Source: Beijerinckiaceae bacterium (GTDB lineage Bacteria > Pseudomonadota > Alphaproteobacteria > Rhizobiales > Beijerinckiaceae). Taken from it: 64,000 bases of DNA. The stretch covers positions 49,517 through 113,516 of the forward strand of contig JAUXWZ010000109.1 of NCBI GenBank assembly GCA_030684835.1, in the 5' to 3' direction. The notes under the pieces are model-generated. The model saw only the letters and a program-made list of their open reading frames with translations, searched no databases and was not told the DNA's origin. The translations under genes were made by a program, and so were the position numbers. Positions 42,548 to 51,276 of the stretch are shown piece by piece. How positions within the stretch are numbered: position 1 is the stretch's first letter; each line of letters begins with the position of its first letter.

Positions 42548-43108
42548 ATGTCGATCGAACAACAATCTTATCTTAACGAAATTCTTGTGCGGTTTCGCCG
42601 CGACGGGTCATTGGCGGGGTCGCATCAGATCTTCGTGGACACTCTTGTCGACACAGCAAGCGGCGCGGTTTTAAGTGAACGCTCGCGCCCTGCAACGGTT
42701 CTCGATCCGAACCGCGTTAGCGCAGTTCTTGGAGAGGCTTTCACGACTTCAGCTATTCAGATCGCTCGACTTGAAGAAGAGGTTGCTGTGCTGAAAGCAA
42801 ACCCGGTCGTTGCGTCTACCTCGTCGCAAGTCGTGTCGGACCGACAATTTTTTCAAGGCCTCGCGCTGCGTGGTTTTTGCACGCCGGATGAGGCGCTTGA
42901 TGCTGTCCGAACAGGTGTACTGCCCAAAGGATTGCGTGTGTTCGTGGACGCGATCCACGATGCGCAGCACCGTTGGGCGGCCGAAATGCTTCTGTCGGGT
43001 GCGAAGGAGTTTCGTCGCGATCATCCGATCGTCGCGCAGGTTGGCGCTTGGGTTCAGCTCGATGCAACAGCGCTCGACGTCTTCTGGTCTCAATGCAGCT
43101 CTCTTTGA
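42548..43108 (+). CDS. Hypothetical protein between fibre gene and endolysin
   Basis: The 186-residue protein starts SIEQQSYLNEILVRFRRDG, includes a short coiled coil (IARLEEEVAVLKAN) and a helical C-terminal half (LALRGFCTPDEALDAVRTGVLP). AAGGAG precedes it. By position it may be a tail-fibre accessory protein; no domain is recognised. Confidence 0.6.
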   Translation: MSIEQQSYLNEILVRFRRDGSLAGSHQIFVDTLVDTASGAVLSERSRPATVLDPNRVSAVLGEAFTTSAIQIARLEEEVAVLKANPVVASTSSQVVSDRQFFQGLALRGFCTPDEALDAVRTGVLPKGLRVFVDAIHDAQHRWAAEMLLSGAKEFRRDHPIVAQVGAWVQLDATALDVFWSQCSSL

Positions 43109-43122
43109 GATAGGTGGCGCAA

Positions 43123-43638
43123 ATGTCGCAAGAAGCGTTTCTCGCCTGCCTCGCCTTCACGCTGAAATATGAAGGTGGCTATGTCGATCATCCGGCCGAT
43201 CCCGGCGGCGCCACAAACCTTGGCGTGACGCGGGCAACCCTCGCGAAGTGGCGCGGTCGCCCGGTTACAAAGGCGGACGTGCGTGCGTTGTCACGCGATG
43301 AAGCCGCTCAAATTTATAACCGCTATTATTGGGAGCCCTGCGGCGGACCGCGTCTTCCGGCGGGTGTTGACGCACTCGTTTTCGATTGGGCCGTTCACTC
43401 CGGCCCTTCGCGCGCAATACGTGCTCTGCAAAAGGTTCTCGGCGTCACGATTGACGGTTCAGCGGGGCCCGCGCTTCAGCAGGCTATTCAAAAAGCTGAC
43501 GTCACGCGGACGATAAGAGACTTGTGCAGCGAGCGACGCAAGTTTCTAGCGCGATTGAAGGGCTTCGCGGTCTTTGGTCGAGGCTGGAGCCGTCGTGTTG
43601 ATGCGCTGGAAAAGACGGCGTTGAGCATGGCCCGCTGA
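43123..43638 (+). CDS. GH108 endolysin
   Basis: The 171-residue lysozyme shows the GH108 start FTLKYEGGYVDHPADPGGAT (catalytic Glu in YEGG), NLGVTRATLAKWRG and YNRYYWEPCGG, plus a C-terminal peptidoglycan-binding part. ATG 43123 has AGGTGG 6 bases upstream. No signal peptide: it needs the holin that follows. It would release GTA particles by lysis. Confidence 0.92.
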   Translation: MSQEAFLACLAFTLKYEGGYVDHPADPGGATNLGVTRATLAKWRGRPVTKADVRALSRDEAAQIYNRYYWEPCGGPRLPAGVDALVFDWAVHSGPSRAIRALQKVLGVTIDGSAGPALQQAIQKADVTRTIRDLCSERRKFLARLKGFAVFGRGWSRRVDALEKTALSMAR

Positions 43639-43690
43639 GTCAAACACAAATTGGCGAATTCGTAGAAACCACTAGCAAAGGATAACGAAA

Positions 43691-43927
43691 ATGGACACCG
43701 AAACGAAAGTCGAAAACACATCGAAGCTTGTTGCCGAGGAAACCAAGCCGTTCTGGGCCTCGCAAACCATTTGGTCGTCTATCGCTGTGATTGGTTCGTC
43801 CGCGGCGGGCGCATTTCTTGCGTGGCGAGCCGGTGATTTCACGGCGTTCGGCGCCGCCTTCACCGCAGTTCTCGGCGGATTGACCGCCATCGTCGGGCGC
43901 ATGCGCGCTGTCACACCGATCGGGTGA
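43691..43927 (+). CDS. Holin-like protein
   Basis: The 78-residue protein has a charged N-terminus and two hydrophobic segments (about 26-45 and 50-70), and follows the endolysin by 52 bases. AAAGGATAACG precedes the start. Size, topology and position fit a holin. Confidence 0.75.
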   Translation: MDTETKVENTSKLVAEETKPFWASQTIWSSIAVIGSSAAGAFLAWRAGDFTAFGAAFTAVLGGLTAIVGRMRAVTPIG

Positions 43928-43930
43928 GCA

Positions 43931-44308
43931 GTGGCGCGAGGGAGTTTGATAGTGGCGCTTCTTGCATTTTGCGCGCTGTTGATCGGGGGAGGTGTTTGGT
44001 TACGCGCCTCTCTCGCTGCGTCGTTCTCGCAGGGAGAGGCGTATGGCCGAGCGCTTGCAGCCGCACAAGCCGCGGTAGCGTTGAGGCAGCAGAGCGCAGC
44101 GCTGGAATCCGTCCGTCGTGGCGCCGAACAGGAGGCCGCCGCGCTGGAAATTGAGCGGGACCAGCTGCAGGAGAAATTCGATGATCTGGAAAAAGCGCTT
44201 GCGTCGTCTGGCGGCCGGGGCGCCGGCGTTCGTCATTGCCTCGACGCTGGCGTCGTGCACGCCCTCGACGCCATTGGTGGTGCAGGCGCCAATGCCCGCG
44301 CCCCCTGA
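43931..44308 (+). CDS. Rz-like inner-membrane spanin
   Basis: The product (up to 125 residues) has an N-terminal membrane segment (ALLAFCALLIGGGVWL) and then a coiled coil (LRQQSAALESVRRGAEQEAAALEIERDQLQEKFDDLEK), the i-spanin layout. GTG 43931 gives the longest product, but GTG 43952 has AGGGAG 7 bases upstream and may be the real start. The o-spanin gene is nested in its 3' half. Confidence 0.7.
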   Translation: MARGSLIVALLAFCALLIGGGVWLRASLAASFSQGEAYGRALAAAQAAVALRQQSAALESVRRGAEQEAAALEIERDQLQEKFDDLEKALASSGGRGAGVRHCLDAGVVHALDAIGGAGANARAP

Positions 44309-44480
44309 AGCGCTGCTTCGGCCCTGCGATTCGCCCCGGCGACTGGGGTCTGGCGATCTGGGGGCTGATGAAGTGGCCAGGCTTTGGGGGCGGGACCGGG
44401 CGGCGTTCGCCGTTTGCGCGCAGCGTCACGGCGCTCTGGTGCGTTTTGGGCGCGCGCTTGCGGCGGCAGCCAGCCCGTAG
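44181..44480 (+). CDS. Rz1-like outer-membrane spanin lipoprotein, nested in the i-spanin gene
   Basis: In a different frame inside the i-spanin gene, ATG 44181 (AGGAG 8 bases upstream) opens a 99-residue protein with a basic N-terminus, hydrophobic core and lipobox LAS-C at Cys26, followed by Pro-rich TPSTPLVVQAPMPAPP. This is the classic Rz/Rz1 overlap, completing a four-gene lysis cassette. Confidence 0.72.
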   Translation: MIWKKRLRRLAAGAPAFVIASTLASCTPSTPLVVQAPMPAPPEALLRPCDSPRRLGSGDLGADEVARLWGRDRAAFAVCAQRHGALVRFGRALAAAASP

Positions 44481-44521
44481 CCATTCATCCTCCATTCAGG
44501 GCTCAGGGACGACAAGAGAAT

Positions 44522-44848
44522 ATGTTCACCGCCTTCATGTTTCTGCTGACCTTGCACGCGGCGCCGGCTGGCGAGCCTCTCGTCGTTGAGGTCCAGCAGC
44601 GCGCCGTTACTGCGTGCATGACGCCTGCGGAAGCTCGGGCTGCCATCGCCCGCCACAAGTTGGCCAACCCGCTCCCGGCCCTGCGCTCGGCTGCCCGCCG
44701 GGCTCAAGCGGAGCCTTTGCGCTCGCGCCTCTGTCGCATGGACGACCGCTTGGTGTATGAGATGACGATGCTGCGGCGTGACGGGAAAGTGGTCCGCGTG
44801 TTTGTGGATGCGCAGGACGCGCGCACTCCCCTTTCAGCGCCGCGCTAG
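44522..44848 (+). CDS. Small periplasmic PepSY-like protein
   Basis: The 108-residue protein has a short signal (MFTAFMFLLTLHAAPA) and a PepSY-type fold (TPAEARAAIARHKL, LVYEMTMLRRDGKVVRVFVDA). It lies 43 bases before the FeuP-like regulator gene. In S. meliloti a small periplasmic protein, FeuN, encoded upstream restrains FeuQ; this protein is a positional candidate for that role, with no proof of homology. Confidence 0.65.
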   Translation: MFTAFMFLLTLHAAPAGEPLVVEVQQRAVTACMTPAEARAAIARHKLANPLPALRSAARRAQAEPLRSRLCRMDDRLVYEMTMLRRDGKVVRVFVDAQDARTPLSAPR

Positions 44849-44891
44849 AGGTTGGTCTGAACAGGCGCTTTGCGCCGCAGGAGGCTCGCGC

Positions 44892-45569
44892 GTGCGTCTT
44901 CTCGTTGTCGAGGACGATATTGATCTGAACCGCCAGCTCGTCGCCGCTCTGGAGGAGGCGGGCTATGCCGTGGACAAGGCTTTTGACGGCGAGGAGGGGC
45001 ACTTCCTCGGCGACACGGAGCCTTACGACGCCATTGTGCTCGATATAGGCCTGCCCAAAAAGGACGGCCTGTCGGTGCTTGAGGAATGGCGCCGGGCAGG
45101 ACGAAAAACGCCTGTCCTCCTGCTCACTGCGCGGGGTGGCTGGAGCGACAAGGTGCACGGCTTTGACGCGGGCGCGGACGATTACGTGGCCAAGCCCTTT
45201 CACATGGAGGAAGTGCTGGCGCGGTTGCGCGCCCTCATGCGCCGGGCCGCGGGTCATGCCTCCAGCGAGCTGGTCTGCGGCCCCGTGCGGCTCGACACCC
45301 GCTCCAGTCGCGTGACCATCGACGGCAATCCGATCCGCCTGACTTCGCACGAGTATCGGCTGCTATCCTACATGATGCACCACCAGGGCCGCATCGTGTC
45401 GCGCACAGAGCTAGTTGAGCACATTTACGATCAGGATTTCGACCGGGACTCGAACACTGTGGAGGTTTTTGTCGGCCGTCTGCGCAAGAAGCTTGGCGTC
45501 GACGTTCTGCAAACCGTGCGCGGCCTCGGCTATCTGGTCGCCGCGCCGCCTCCCGGTTCAGGTCGCTGA
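44892..45569 (+). CDS. feuP: OmpR/PhoP-type response regulator, FeuP-like
   Basis: The 225-residue regulator has a receiver domain (VVEDDIDLN, phospho-Asp in VLDIGLP, Lys in YVAKPF) and an OmpR winged helix (LTSHEYRLLSYMMHHQG, DRDSNTVEVFVGRLRKKLG). GTG 44892 is chosen because AGGAGG lies 8 bases upstream. The order regulator - kinase - ccmIEFH is that of feuP-feuQ in S. meliloti, where the pair controls cyclic glucan export; the target here is unknown. Confidence 0.85.
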   Translation: MRLLVVEDDIDLNRQLVAALEEAGYAVDKAFDGEEGHFLGDTEPYDAIVLDIGLPKKDGLSVLEEWRRAGRKTPVLLLTARGGWSDKVHGFDAGADDYVAKPFHMEEVLARLRALMRRAAGHASSELVCGPVRLDTRSSRVTIDGNPIRLTSHEYRLLSYMMHHQGRIVSRTELVEHIYDQDFDRDSNTVEVFVGRLRKKLGVDVLQTVRGLGYLVAAPPPGSGR

Positions 45570-45572
45570 TCA

Positions 45573-46973
45573 ATGCACGTTCAGGAGCTGCTCGATCGGG
45601 GCGCGAAAAATTCCATCGCCCGCCGGTTGTTCATCTCCGCGGCGTTCTGGAGCTTTATCGTCCTGCTTGTCGCAGGCATTTTTCTGTCCGCGCTATACCG
45701 CACAACGGCCCAGCGCGCCTTCGACGACCGGCTGAACGTTTATCTGCGGGCGCTCGTGGCAGACGTCGCGCTTTCTTCTGAGGAAGGCGGCTCGCTTGGC
45801 CAGATGGGAGAGCCGCAGTTTGAGCTCACCAATTCGGGCTGGTATTGGCAGGTGACGCGGATCGACAGTCCGTCGCCGCTAATCCGGTCCTCGCGCTCCC
45901 TTTTTGCCGAGCGTCTTCCGATCCTGTCCGAACTGAACATGGACCCCGATGCGACCGGCTTGCGCAGCGGTTCCGTCGTTGGCCCGGACGGACGGCAGCT
46001 TCGCCTCCTCGAACGCGTGATCGATGTCGGCACGGACGGCCAATGGCTGATTCAGGTCGCTGCGACCACCGAAGATCTCACGCAACAAATTCACCGTTTT
46101 GTTCTCGCGCTGGCTGGTTCGTTCGTGCTTGTCGGGGCAGCGCTCGTCGGCGCCACGGCTTTGCAGGTGCGATATGGCCTTCGGCCGCTTCGCCGATTGC
46201 AGGACGAGGTGACGGCGATCCGCCGGAGTCAGACGGAAAGGATCGCCGGACCATATCCGGACGACCTTGCTCCGCTCGCAGGTGAACTCAACTTGCTTAT
46301 CGCCTCCAATAAGGAAGTGGTTGAACGAGCCCGCACGCAGGTCGGCAATCTTGCGCACGCATTGAAAACGCCGCTTAGCGTGATCAGTAATGAGGCCGCG
46401 CGCGACCCATCTCCCCTCGCTGAAAAAGTGCGAGAGCAGACCACGCTGATGCGCGATCAGGTGGCCTGGTATCTCGACCGCGCGCGCGCGGCCGCTCGGT
46501 CCACGGTCATCGGCACAAGCGCGGAAGTCGAGCCTTCGATAGAGGGGCTCGTGCGCACTTTTCAGAAAATTTACGTCGATCGCGCCATCGACTTCGGGAT
46601 TGACTGCGCCAGCGGCCTGCGTTTTCGCGGCGAGCGGCAAGATCTTGAAGAGATGCTTGGCAACCTCATCGATAACGCCGGAAAATGGGCATCCTCGCAA
46701 GTGCGGGTCGCCGCCGCCCACGTGTTGCGCGATGCAGGGGAGGCTAGCCCCGGCTTTCTCGAGATCGTGGTCGAGGATGATGGCCCCGGACTGCCAGCGG
46801 AGCGGCGCGACGAGGCGTTGGGCCGTGGCCGGCGTCTTGACGAGACCAAGCCCGGCTCCGGCCTGGGTCTTTCAATCGTCGCCGACCTCGCCAAAATATA
46901 CGGCGGATCCCTCGAACTGGCCGATTCTCCACTTGGCGGCCTCAAGGCGGCGTTGCGTCTGCCGGGCATCTGA
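45573..46973 (+). CDS. feuQ: Sensor histidine kinase, FeuQ-like
   Basis: The 466-residue kinase has two membrane segments (about 22-42 and 165-190) around a periplasmic domain, HAMP, an H-box with the PhoQ-like variant VGNLAHALKTPLSVISNE, N-box LEEMLGNLIDNAGKWA, and G-boxes. It directly follows the regulator. Its H-box and context match FeuQ/PhoQ-type sensors. Confidence 0.85.
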   Translation: MHVQELLDRGAKNSIARRLFISAAFWSFIVLLVAGIFLSALYRTTAQRAFDDRLNVYLRALVADVALSSEEGGSLGQMGEPQFELTNSGWYWQVTRIDSPSPLIRSSRSLFAERLPILSELNMDPDATGLRSGSVVGPDGRQLRLLERVIDVGTDGQWLIQVAATTEDLTQQIHRFVLALAGSFVLVGAALVGATALQVRYGLRPLRRLQDEVTAIRRSQTERIAGPYPDDLAPLAGELNLLIASNKEVVERARTQVGNLAHALKTPLSVISNEAARDPSPLAEKVREQTTLMRDQVAWYLDRARAAARSTVIGTSAEVEPSIEGLVRTFQKIYVDRAIDFGIDCASGLRFRGERQDLEEMLGNLIDNAGKWASSQVRVAAAHVLRDAGEASPGFLEIVVEDDGPGLPAERRDEALGRGRRLDETKPGSGLGLSIVADLAKIYGGSLELADSPLGGLKAALRLPGI

Positions 46974-47093
46974 TTGCCTATCACGCTGACTGTGCGTGGT
47001 CAGGAGCCAAAAATGGTGTACATTCCTCCGCGCAGGCCCGTGTGACTGAATGCCTGCTTTCATCCGGTTAGTCGAAGTGACACATAACACGCG

Positions 47094-48209
47094 ATGATCT
47101 GGTTTATTCTCGCCATCCTCACCGCTGCGGCTGCAATGAGCGTGCTCTTGCCGCTTGCCCGTGCTCGCTCGACCGCCGGATTGGCGCGTTCCGAGGCCGA
47201 TGTCGCGTTTTACGAGTCGGAAGCGGCGAATATCGCGCGCGATCTGAGCCGGGGCATTATCGACGAAAAAGAAGCGGAAAGCGCCCGCGCCGAGGCGGCC
47301 CGCAGGCTGCTTGCTACATCGGCCAGCTCGCAAAAAGCCGAACGAGGGACCGCGGCTCGCCGGGCGGCGGCTGTTTTTTCAATCGTGATCATCGCCCTTG
47401 CTGGCGCTGGTCTCTACGCCGTGATCGGATTACCGACCTATCCCGACCAGCCGCTGGTCGCCCGCCAGAGCGCGCCGCCTGACCAAATGGACGTCATGGC
47501 GGCGATCGCAAAGATCGAGGCGCATTTGGCGCGCAATCCCGATGACGCCCGGGGGTACGAGGTTGTCGCGCCCGTCTATATGCGGATCGGCCGGTTTGAT
47601 GAGGCGGCCAAAGCGTGGGGCGAGGCGATTCGCTTGGCGGGGCCGACGCCCGAACGCCTTACGCTGATGGGCGAATCCTTGATATTCGCCAATGATGGCA
47701 AGGTGACTCCCGAGGCCATTACGGTCTTTGAGCGGGCGCTTTCGCTAGATGCTGCCTTTCCGCAGGCAAGATTTTATCTTGGGCTCGCCGCTGAACAGGC
47801 CGGCGAAAAGGAAAAGGCAGTCACCATCTGGTCGACCCTCCTTGCCGATGCTGAGCCGAACGCCACTTGGGCGTCCGTGGTGCGTGATCGGCTGGAAGGC
47901 CTCGGCGTGAAATTGCCCCCCTCGGCGCCCGCCGCCCCGCAGAGCGAGGCTGCGGCTGTCATCGCCGCGATGCCAGAGGGTGAGAGAAATGTCGCGATTC
48001 GCGGCATGGTCGACTCGCTGGCCACTCGGCTTGCCGCGAATGGCGACGATATCGAAGGCTGGATGCGTCTTGTGCGCGCCTACGCTGTCTTGAAGGATCC
48101 GGCGAAGGCGAAGGCTGCGCTCGATGACGCTCGCCGGGCGCTGGCCGGAAAGCCGGCGGCGATCAAAGGGCTGGATGATCTGGCGCGCCAACTTGGGATC
48201 GAGGGCTGA
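47094..48209 (+). CDS. ccmI: Cytochrome c maturation protein CcmI
   Basis: The 371-residue protein has two N-terminal membrane segments (residues 2-22 and about 93-112) with a leucine-zipper-like loop (AESARAEAARRLLAT) and a periplasmic TPR domain (AKAWGEAIRLAGPTPERLTLMGE), as in CycH/CcmI. It presents apocytochrome c to the haem ligation complex. First gene of ccmIEFH. Confidence 0.93.
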   Translation: MIWFILAILTAAAAMSVLLPLARARSTAGLARSEADVAFYESEAANIARDLSRGIIDEKEAESARAEAARRLLATSASSQKAERGTAARRAAAVFSIVIIALAGAGLYAVIGLPTYPDQPLVARQSAPPDQMDVMAAIAKIEAHLARNPDDARGYEVVAPVYMRIGRFDEAAKAWGEAIRLAGPTPERLTLMGESLIFANDGKVTPEAITVFERALSLDAAFPQARFYLGLAAEQAGEKEKAVTIWSTLLADAEPNATWASVVRDRLEGLGVKLPPSAPAAPQSEAAAVIAAMPEGERNVAIRGMVDSLATRLAANGDDIEGWMRLVRAYAVLKDPAKAKAALDDARRALAGKPAAIKGLDDLARQLGIEG

Positions 48210-48212
48210 CCT

Positions 48213-48665
48213 ATGACCCGCAAGCAACGCCGCCTCACGATGATCGCCGCCGCACTGACGGTTCTTGGAATCGCGCTCGGTCTGGTTCTTGTCGCCATGC
48301 GCGACAATATCGTCTTCTTTTATTCACCTGCGGAAATAACCCAGAAAGACATCAAACCGGGCACACGAATGCGGCTGGGCGGCCTCGTCAAGGAGGGCTC
48401 CGTCGAAAAGGGCGCGGACAGATCGGTTTCTTTTGTCGTGTCAGACGGGGCTGGCGAAGTACGCGTGCGTTACACTGGTTTGCTGCCTGACCTTTTCCGG
48501 GAGGGGCAGGGCATCGTCGCCGAAGGCGTGCTTGAGGACGTGAAGAGCTTTCGCGCCGATTCCGTTCTCGCCAAGCATGACGAGACCTACATGCCGCGCG
48601 AAGTTGCTGACGCTTTGAAGAAGCAGGGACACTGGCAGGACGAAAAGCACGGCGGCGCAAAATGA
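48213..48665 (+). CDS. ccmE: Haem chaperone CcmE
   Basis: The 150-residue protein has a signal anchor and the CcmE beta-barrel: [33 protein letters not shown], and the haem-binding His in [12 protein letters not shown] (near residue 122, with the partner Tyr). It ferries haem to CcmF. Confidence 0.96.
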   Translation: MTRKQRRLTMIAAALTVLGIALGLVLVAMRDNIVFFYSPAEITQKDIKPGTRMRLGGLVKEGSVEKGADRSVSFVVSDGAGEVRVRYTGLLPDLFREGQGIVAEGVLEDVKSFRADSVLAKHDETYMPREVADALKKQGHWQDEKHGGAK

Positions 48666-48684
48666 GCGAGGGAGCAAACCGGCG

Positions 48685-50670
48685 ATGATCGTTGAAACGG
48701 GCCATTACGCGCTGGTTCTCGCCTTCGCGCTCTGCCTGGTGCAGATGGTTGTGCCACTGTGGGGCAGCCTGACAGGCGACCGCACATTAATGGCTGTCGC
48801 GGCGCCTGTTTCACTGATGCAATTCGCCTTGGTCGCGCTGTCGTTCGCCGCACTCACCTACGCTTATCTTGTGTCCGACTTTTCGGTACTGAACGTCATC
48901 GAGAATTCGCATTCCCAGAAGCCGCTCATCTACAAGATTTCCGGCGTCTGGGGGAACCACGAAGGCTCGATGCTTCTGTGGGTGCTGACCCTTTCGTTGT
49001 TTGGCGCTCTCGTCGCTCTGCGCGCAAAGCGCATGCCCGAGGATCTCGCCGCGACGGCCCTGTCGATACAGTCATGGGTGCTCGGCGCGTTCCTCTTGTT
49101 TATTCTGCTCACGTCCAATCCCTTCGCCCGCGTCGGCGCGCCGCCCATGGAAGGGCGCGATCTCAATCCGCTTTTGCAGGACCCTGGCCTCGCGATCCAC
49201 CCACCCTTGCTCTATCTCGGGTACGTCGGCCTCTCGATCACGTTCTCTTTTGCCGCCGCCGCTCTCATCCACGGTCGCATTGATGCGCAATGGGCGCGCT
49301 GGGTCAGGCCATGGACGCTTATTGCCTGGATGTTCCTCACCGTCGGCATCTCGATGGGCTCCTATTGGGCCTATTACACGCTTGGCTGGGGCGGCTTCTG
49401 GTTCTGGGACCCGGTTGAGAACGCCTCTCTGATGCCATGGCTCGCTGCGACTGCGCTGCTCCATTCCGCGCTGGTGATGGAAAAGCGCGATGCGCTGAAG
49501 ATATGGACGATCCTCCTTGCTATCCTCGCCTTCTCGCTGTCGCTGCTTGGAGCCTTCCTGGTGCGCTCTGGCGTGCTCACATCCGTCCATTCGTTCGCCA
49601 ACGATCCGCAGCGCGGCGTTTTCATTCTGGCGATCCTTGTATTCTTCATCGGCGGATCGCTGTCGCTGTTTGCATTCCGCGTGCAATCCTTGAAGCAGGG
49701 CGGCATCTTCGCGCCGATCTCGCGGGAAGGCGCGCTTGTGTTCAACAACCTGCTTTTGACAACGAGCTGCGCCACAGTGTTTGTCGGCACGCTTTATCCA
49801 CTCGCGCTTGAAGCTGTGACCGGAGACAAGATTTCGGTTGGTCCCCCCTTCTTCAATCTCACCTTCGCGCCGCTGTTCGTGCCGCTGTTTCTCGCAATCC
49901 CGATCGGCCAGTTGCTCGCGTGGAAGCGCGGAGACATTTTGGGCGCCGTTCAGCGTCTCGCGTTTGCTGTGGGCATGGCGGTCGTGGCGGGGCTCATTCT
50001 CGCGTTCGCGCGCGGTGAGCCTGTTCTGTCAGTGCTCTTCGCCGGGCTGGCCGTGTACGTTATCGTTGGCGCGTTCATTGAGACTTGGGGCCGCATGACC
50101 GCAGGCGGCTACAGCCCGGCGCTTATGTGGCGGCGCGCGATTGGCCTTCCTCTTTCGCAATGGGGCGCCGCAATTGCTCATGCAGGCGCAGGCGTGACGC
50201 TCTTTGGTCTGGCAGCGACGGGTTGGGGCGTCGAGCGTATCGTCGGCATGAAACCGGGCGACAACGTCAATCTCGGCCCCTACACGGTCACGCTTGAGGA
50301 CGTTGAGCGGCGCAAGGGTCCAAACTACGTGGAGACAGCCGCGCATATGACGATCCGTGAAGGCGGAGTCGTGGTCGGTAAACTCGATCCCTCGCGCAAA
50401 TTTTATGCGCATCGTTCAATGACGACGACGGAGGCAGGGCTTCGCACAATCGAACTGGGCCAGGTGCATATCGTGATTCCTGAGCAGAACAGCGACGGCT
50501 CGCTGGATGTGCGTCTTTATTGGAAGCCATATGTGACGCTGATCTGGATCGGATCGATCTTCATGTTCCTTGGCGGAGGGGTTTCGCTCGCGGATCGCCG
50601 GCTGCGCATCGGTTATGCACGCCGGCCCCGTCAGCCGAAGGGTCAACCTGCGCCAGCTCCCGCGGAGTGA
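48685..50670 (+). CDS. ccmF: Haem lyase subunit CcmF
   Basis: The 661-residue polytopic protein has the haem-handling motif WGGFWFWDPVENASLMPW near residue 235, GVWGNHEGSMLLWV and conserved His residues in loops. It joins haem to cytochrome c with CcmH and CcmI. GAGGGAG lies 12 bases upstream. Confidence 0.96.
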   Translation: MIVETGHYALVLAFALCLVQMVVPLWGSLTGDRTLMAVAAPVSLMQFALVALSFAALTYAYLVSDFSVLNVIENSHSQKPLIYKISGVWGNHEGSMLLWVLTLSLFGALVALRAKRMPEDLAATALSIQSWVLGAFLLFILLTSNPFARVGAPPMEGRDLNPLLQDPGLAIHPPLLYLGYVGLSITFSFAAAALIHGRIDAQWARWVRPWTLIAWMFLTVGISMGSYWAYYTLGWGGFWFWDPVENASLMPWLAATALLHSALVMEKRDALKIWTILLAILAFSLSLLGAFLVRSGVLTSVHSFANDPQRGVFILAILVFFIGGSLSLFAFRVQSLKQGGIFAPISREGALVFNNLLLTTSCATVFVGTLYPLALEAVTGDKISVGPPFFNLTFAPLFVPLFLAIPIGQLLAWKRGDILGAVQRLAFAVGMAVVAGLILAFARGEPVLSVLFAGLAVYVIVGAFIETWGRMTAGGYSPALMWRRAIGLPLSQWGAAIAHAGAGVTLFGLAATGWGVERIVGMKPGDNVNLGPYTVTLEDVERRKGPNYVETAAHMTIREGGVVVGKLDPSRKFYAHRSMTTTEAGLRTIELGQVHIVIPEQNSDGSLDVRLYWKPYVTLIWIGSIFMFLGGGVSLADRRLRIGYARRPRQPKGQPAPAPAE

Positions 50671-50672
50671 GC

Positions 50673-51146
50673 ATGAAAAAGCTTTGGCTGGTCCTCGTCT
50701 TGTTGTGCCTGAGCTTCGCGCCTGGGCCTGCGTTCGCAGTGCAGCCGGGCGAAATCTTGTCCGACCCCGCGCTTGAAAAGCGCGCGCGCGAATTGTCGGT
50801 AGAGCTCCGTTGCCTTGTTTGCCAAAATCAGTCGATTGATGATTCTAACGCGCCGCTTGCGCGCGATTTGCGCCTCGTCGTGCGTGAACGCCTCGTCGCT
50901 GGCGACACGAACGATGAGGTGATGCGCTACGTTGTGGATCGCTACGGCGAGTTCATCCTGTTGCGTCCGCCCCTGCGCCTGGGAACGCTTTTGCTCTGGA
51001 TTACGCCGCTTGTCGTGCTTGCGGCTGGCCTCGCTTGGATTATGGTCGCCTGGCGGCGTCGCAGTCGCGTCACGGTGGAAGCCAAAGCAGCGCCTTTGAC
51101 GGATGCTGAGCGCAAAGCGCTGGAGAATCTTCTCGAAGGTCGCTGA
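50673..51146 (+). CDS. ccmH: Cytochrome c maturation thiol protein CcmH
   Basis: The 157-residue protein has a signal peptide, the LRCLVCQNQSI redox motif near residue 45, NDEVMRYVVDRYGEFILL and a C-terminal membrane anchor. It reduces apocytochrome cysteines. Its ATG lies 2 bases after the ccmF stop. Last gene of the operon. Confidence 0.95.
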   Translation: MKKLWLVLVLLCLSFAPGPAFAVQPGEILSDPALEKRARELSVELRCLVCQNQSIDDSNAPLARDLRLVVRERLVAGDTNDEVMRYVVDRYGEFILLRPPLRLGTLLLWITPLVVLAAGLAWIMVAWRRRSRVTVEAKAAPLTDAERKALENLLEGR

Positions 51147-51276
51147 TAAAGGGCAGAGCGCGCCGTCTGCGGCGTCATCCTTACCAAAGTTTCATCCAGC
51201 GGAAATCCTGGAGCAAACCACGCTCCCCCATATTCTCTCCAACGCCGGATAAGCTCCGGCTGAAATGGAGAGAAGC

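Noticed and set aside
44234..44589. Alternative frame around the o-spanin
   Set aside because: No lipobox or ribosome site; the frame from 44181 has both.
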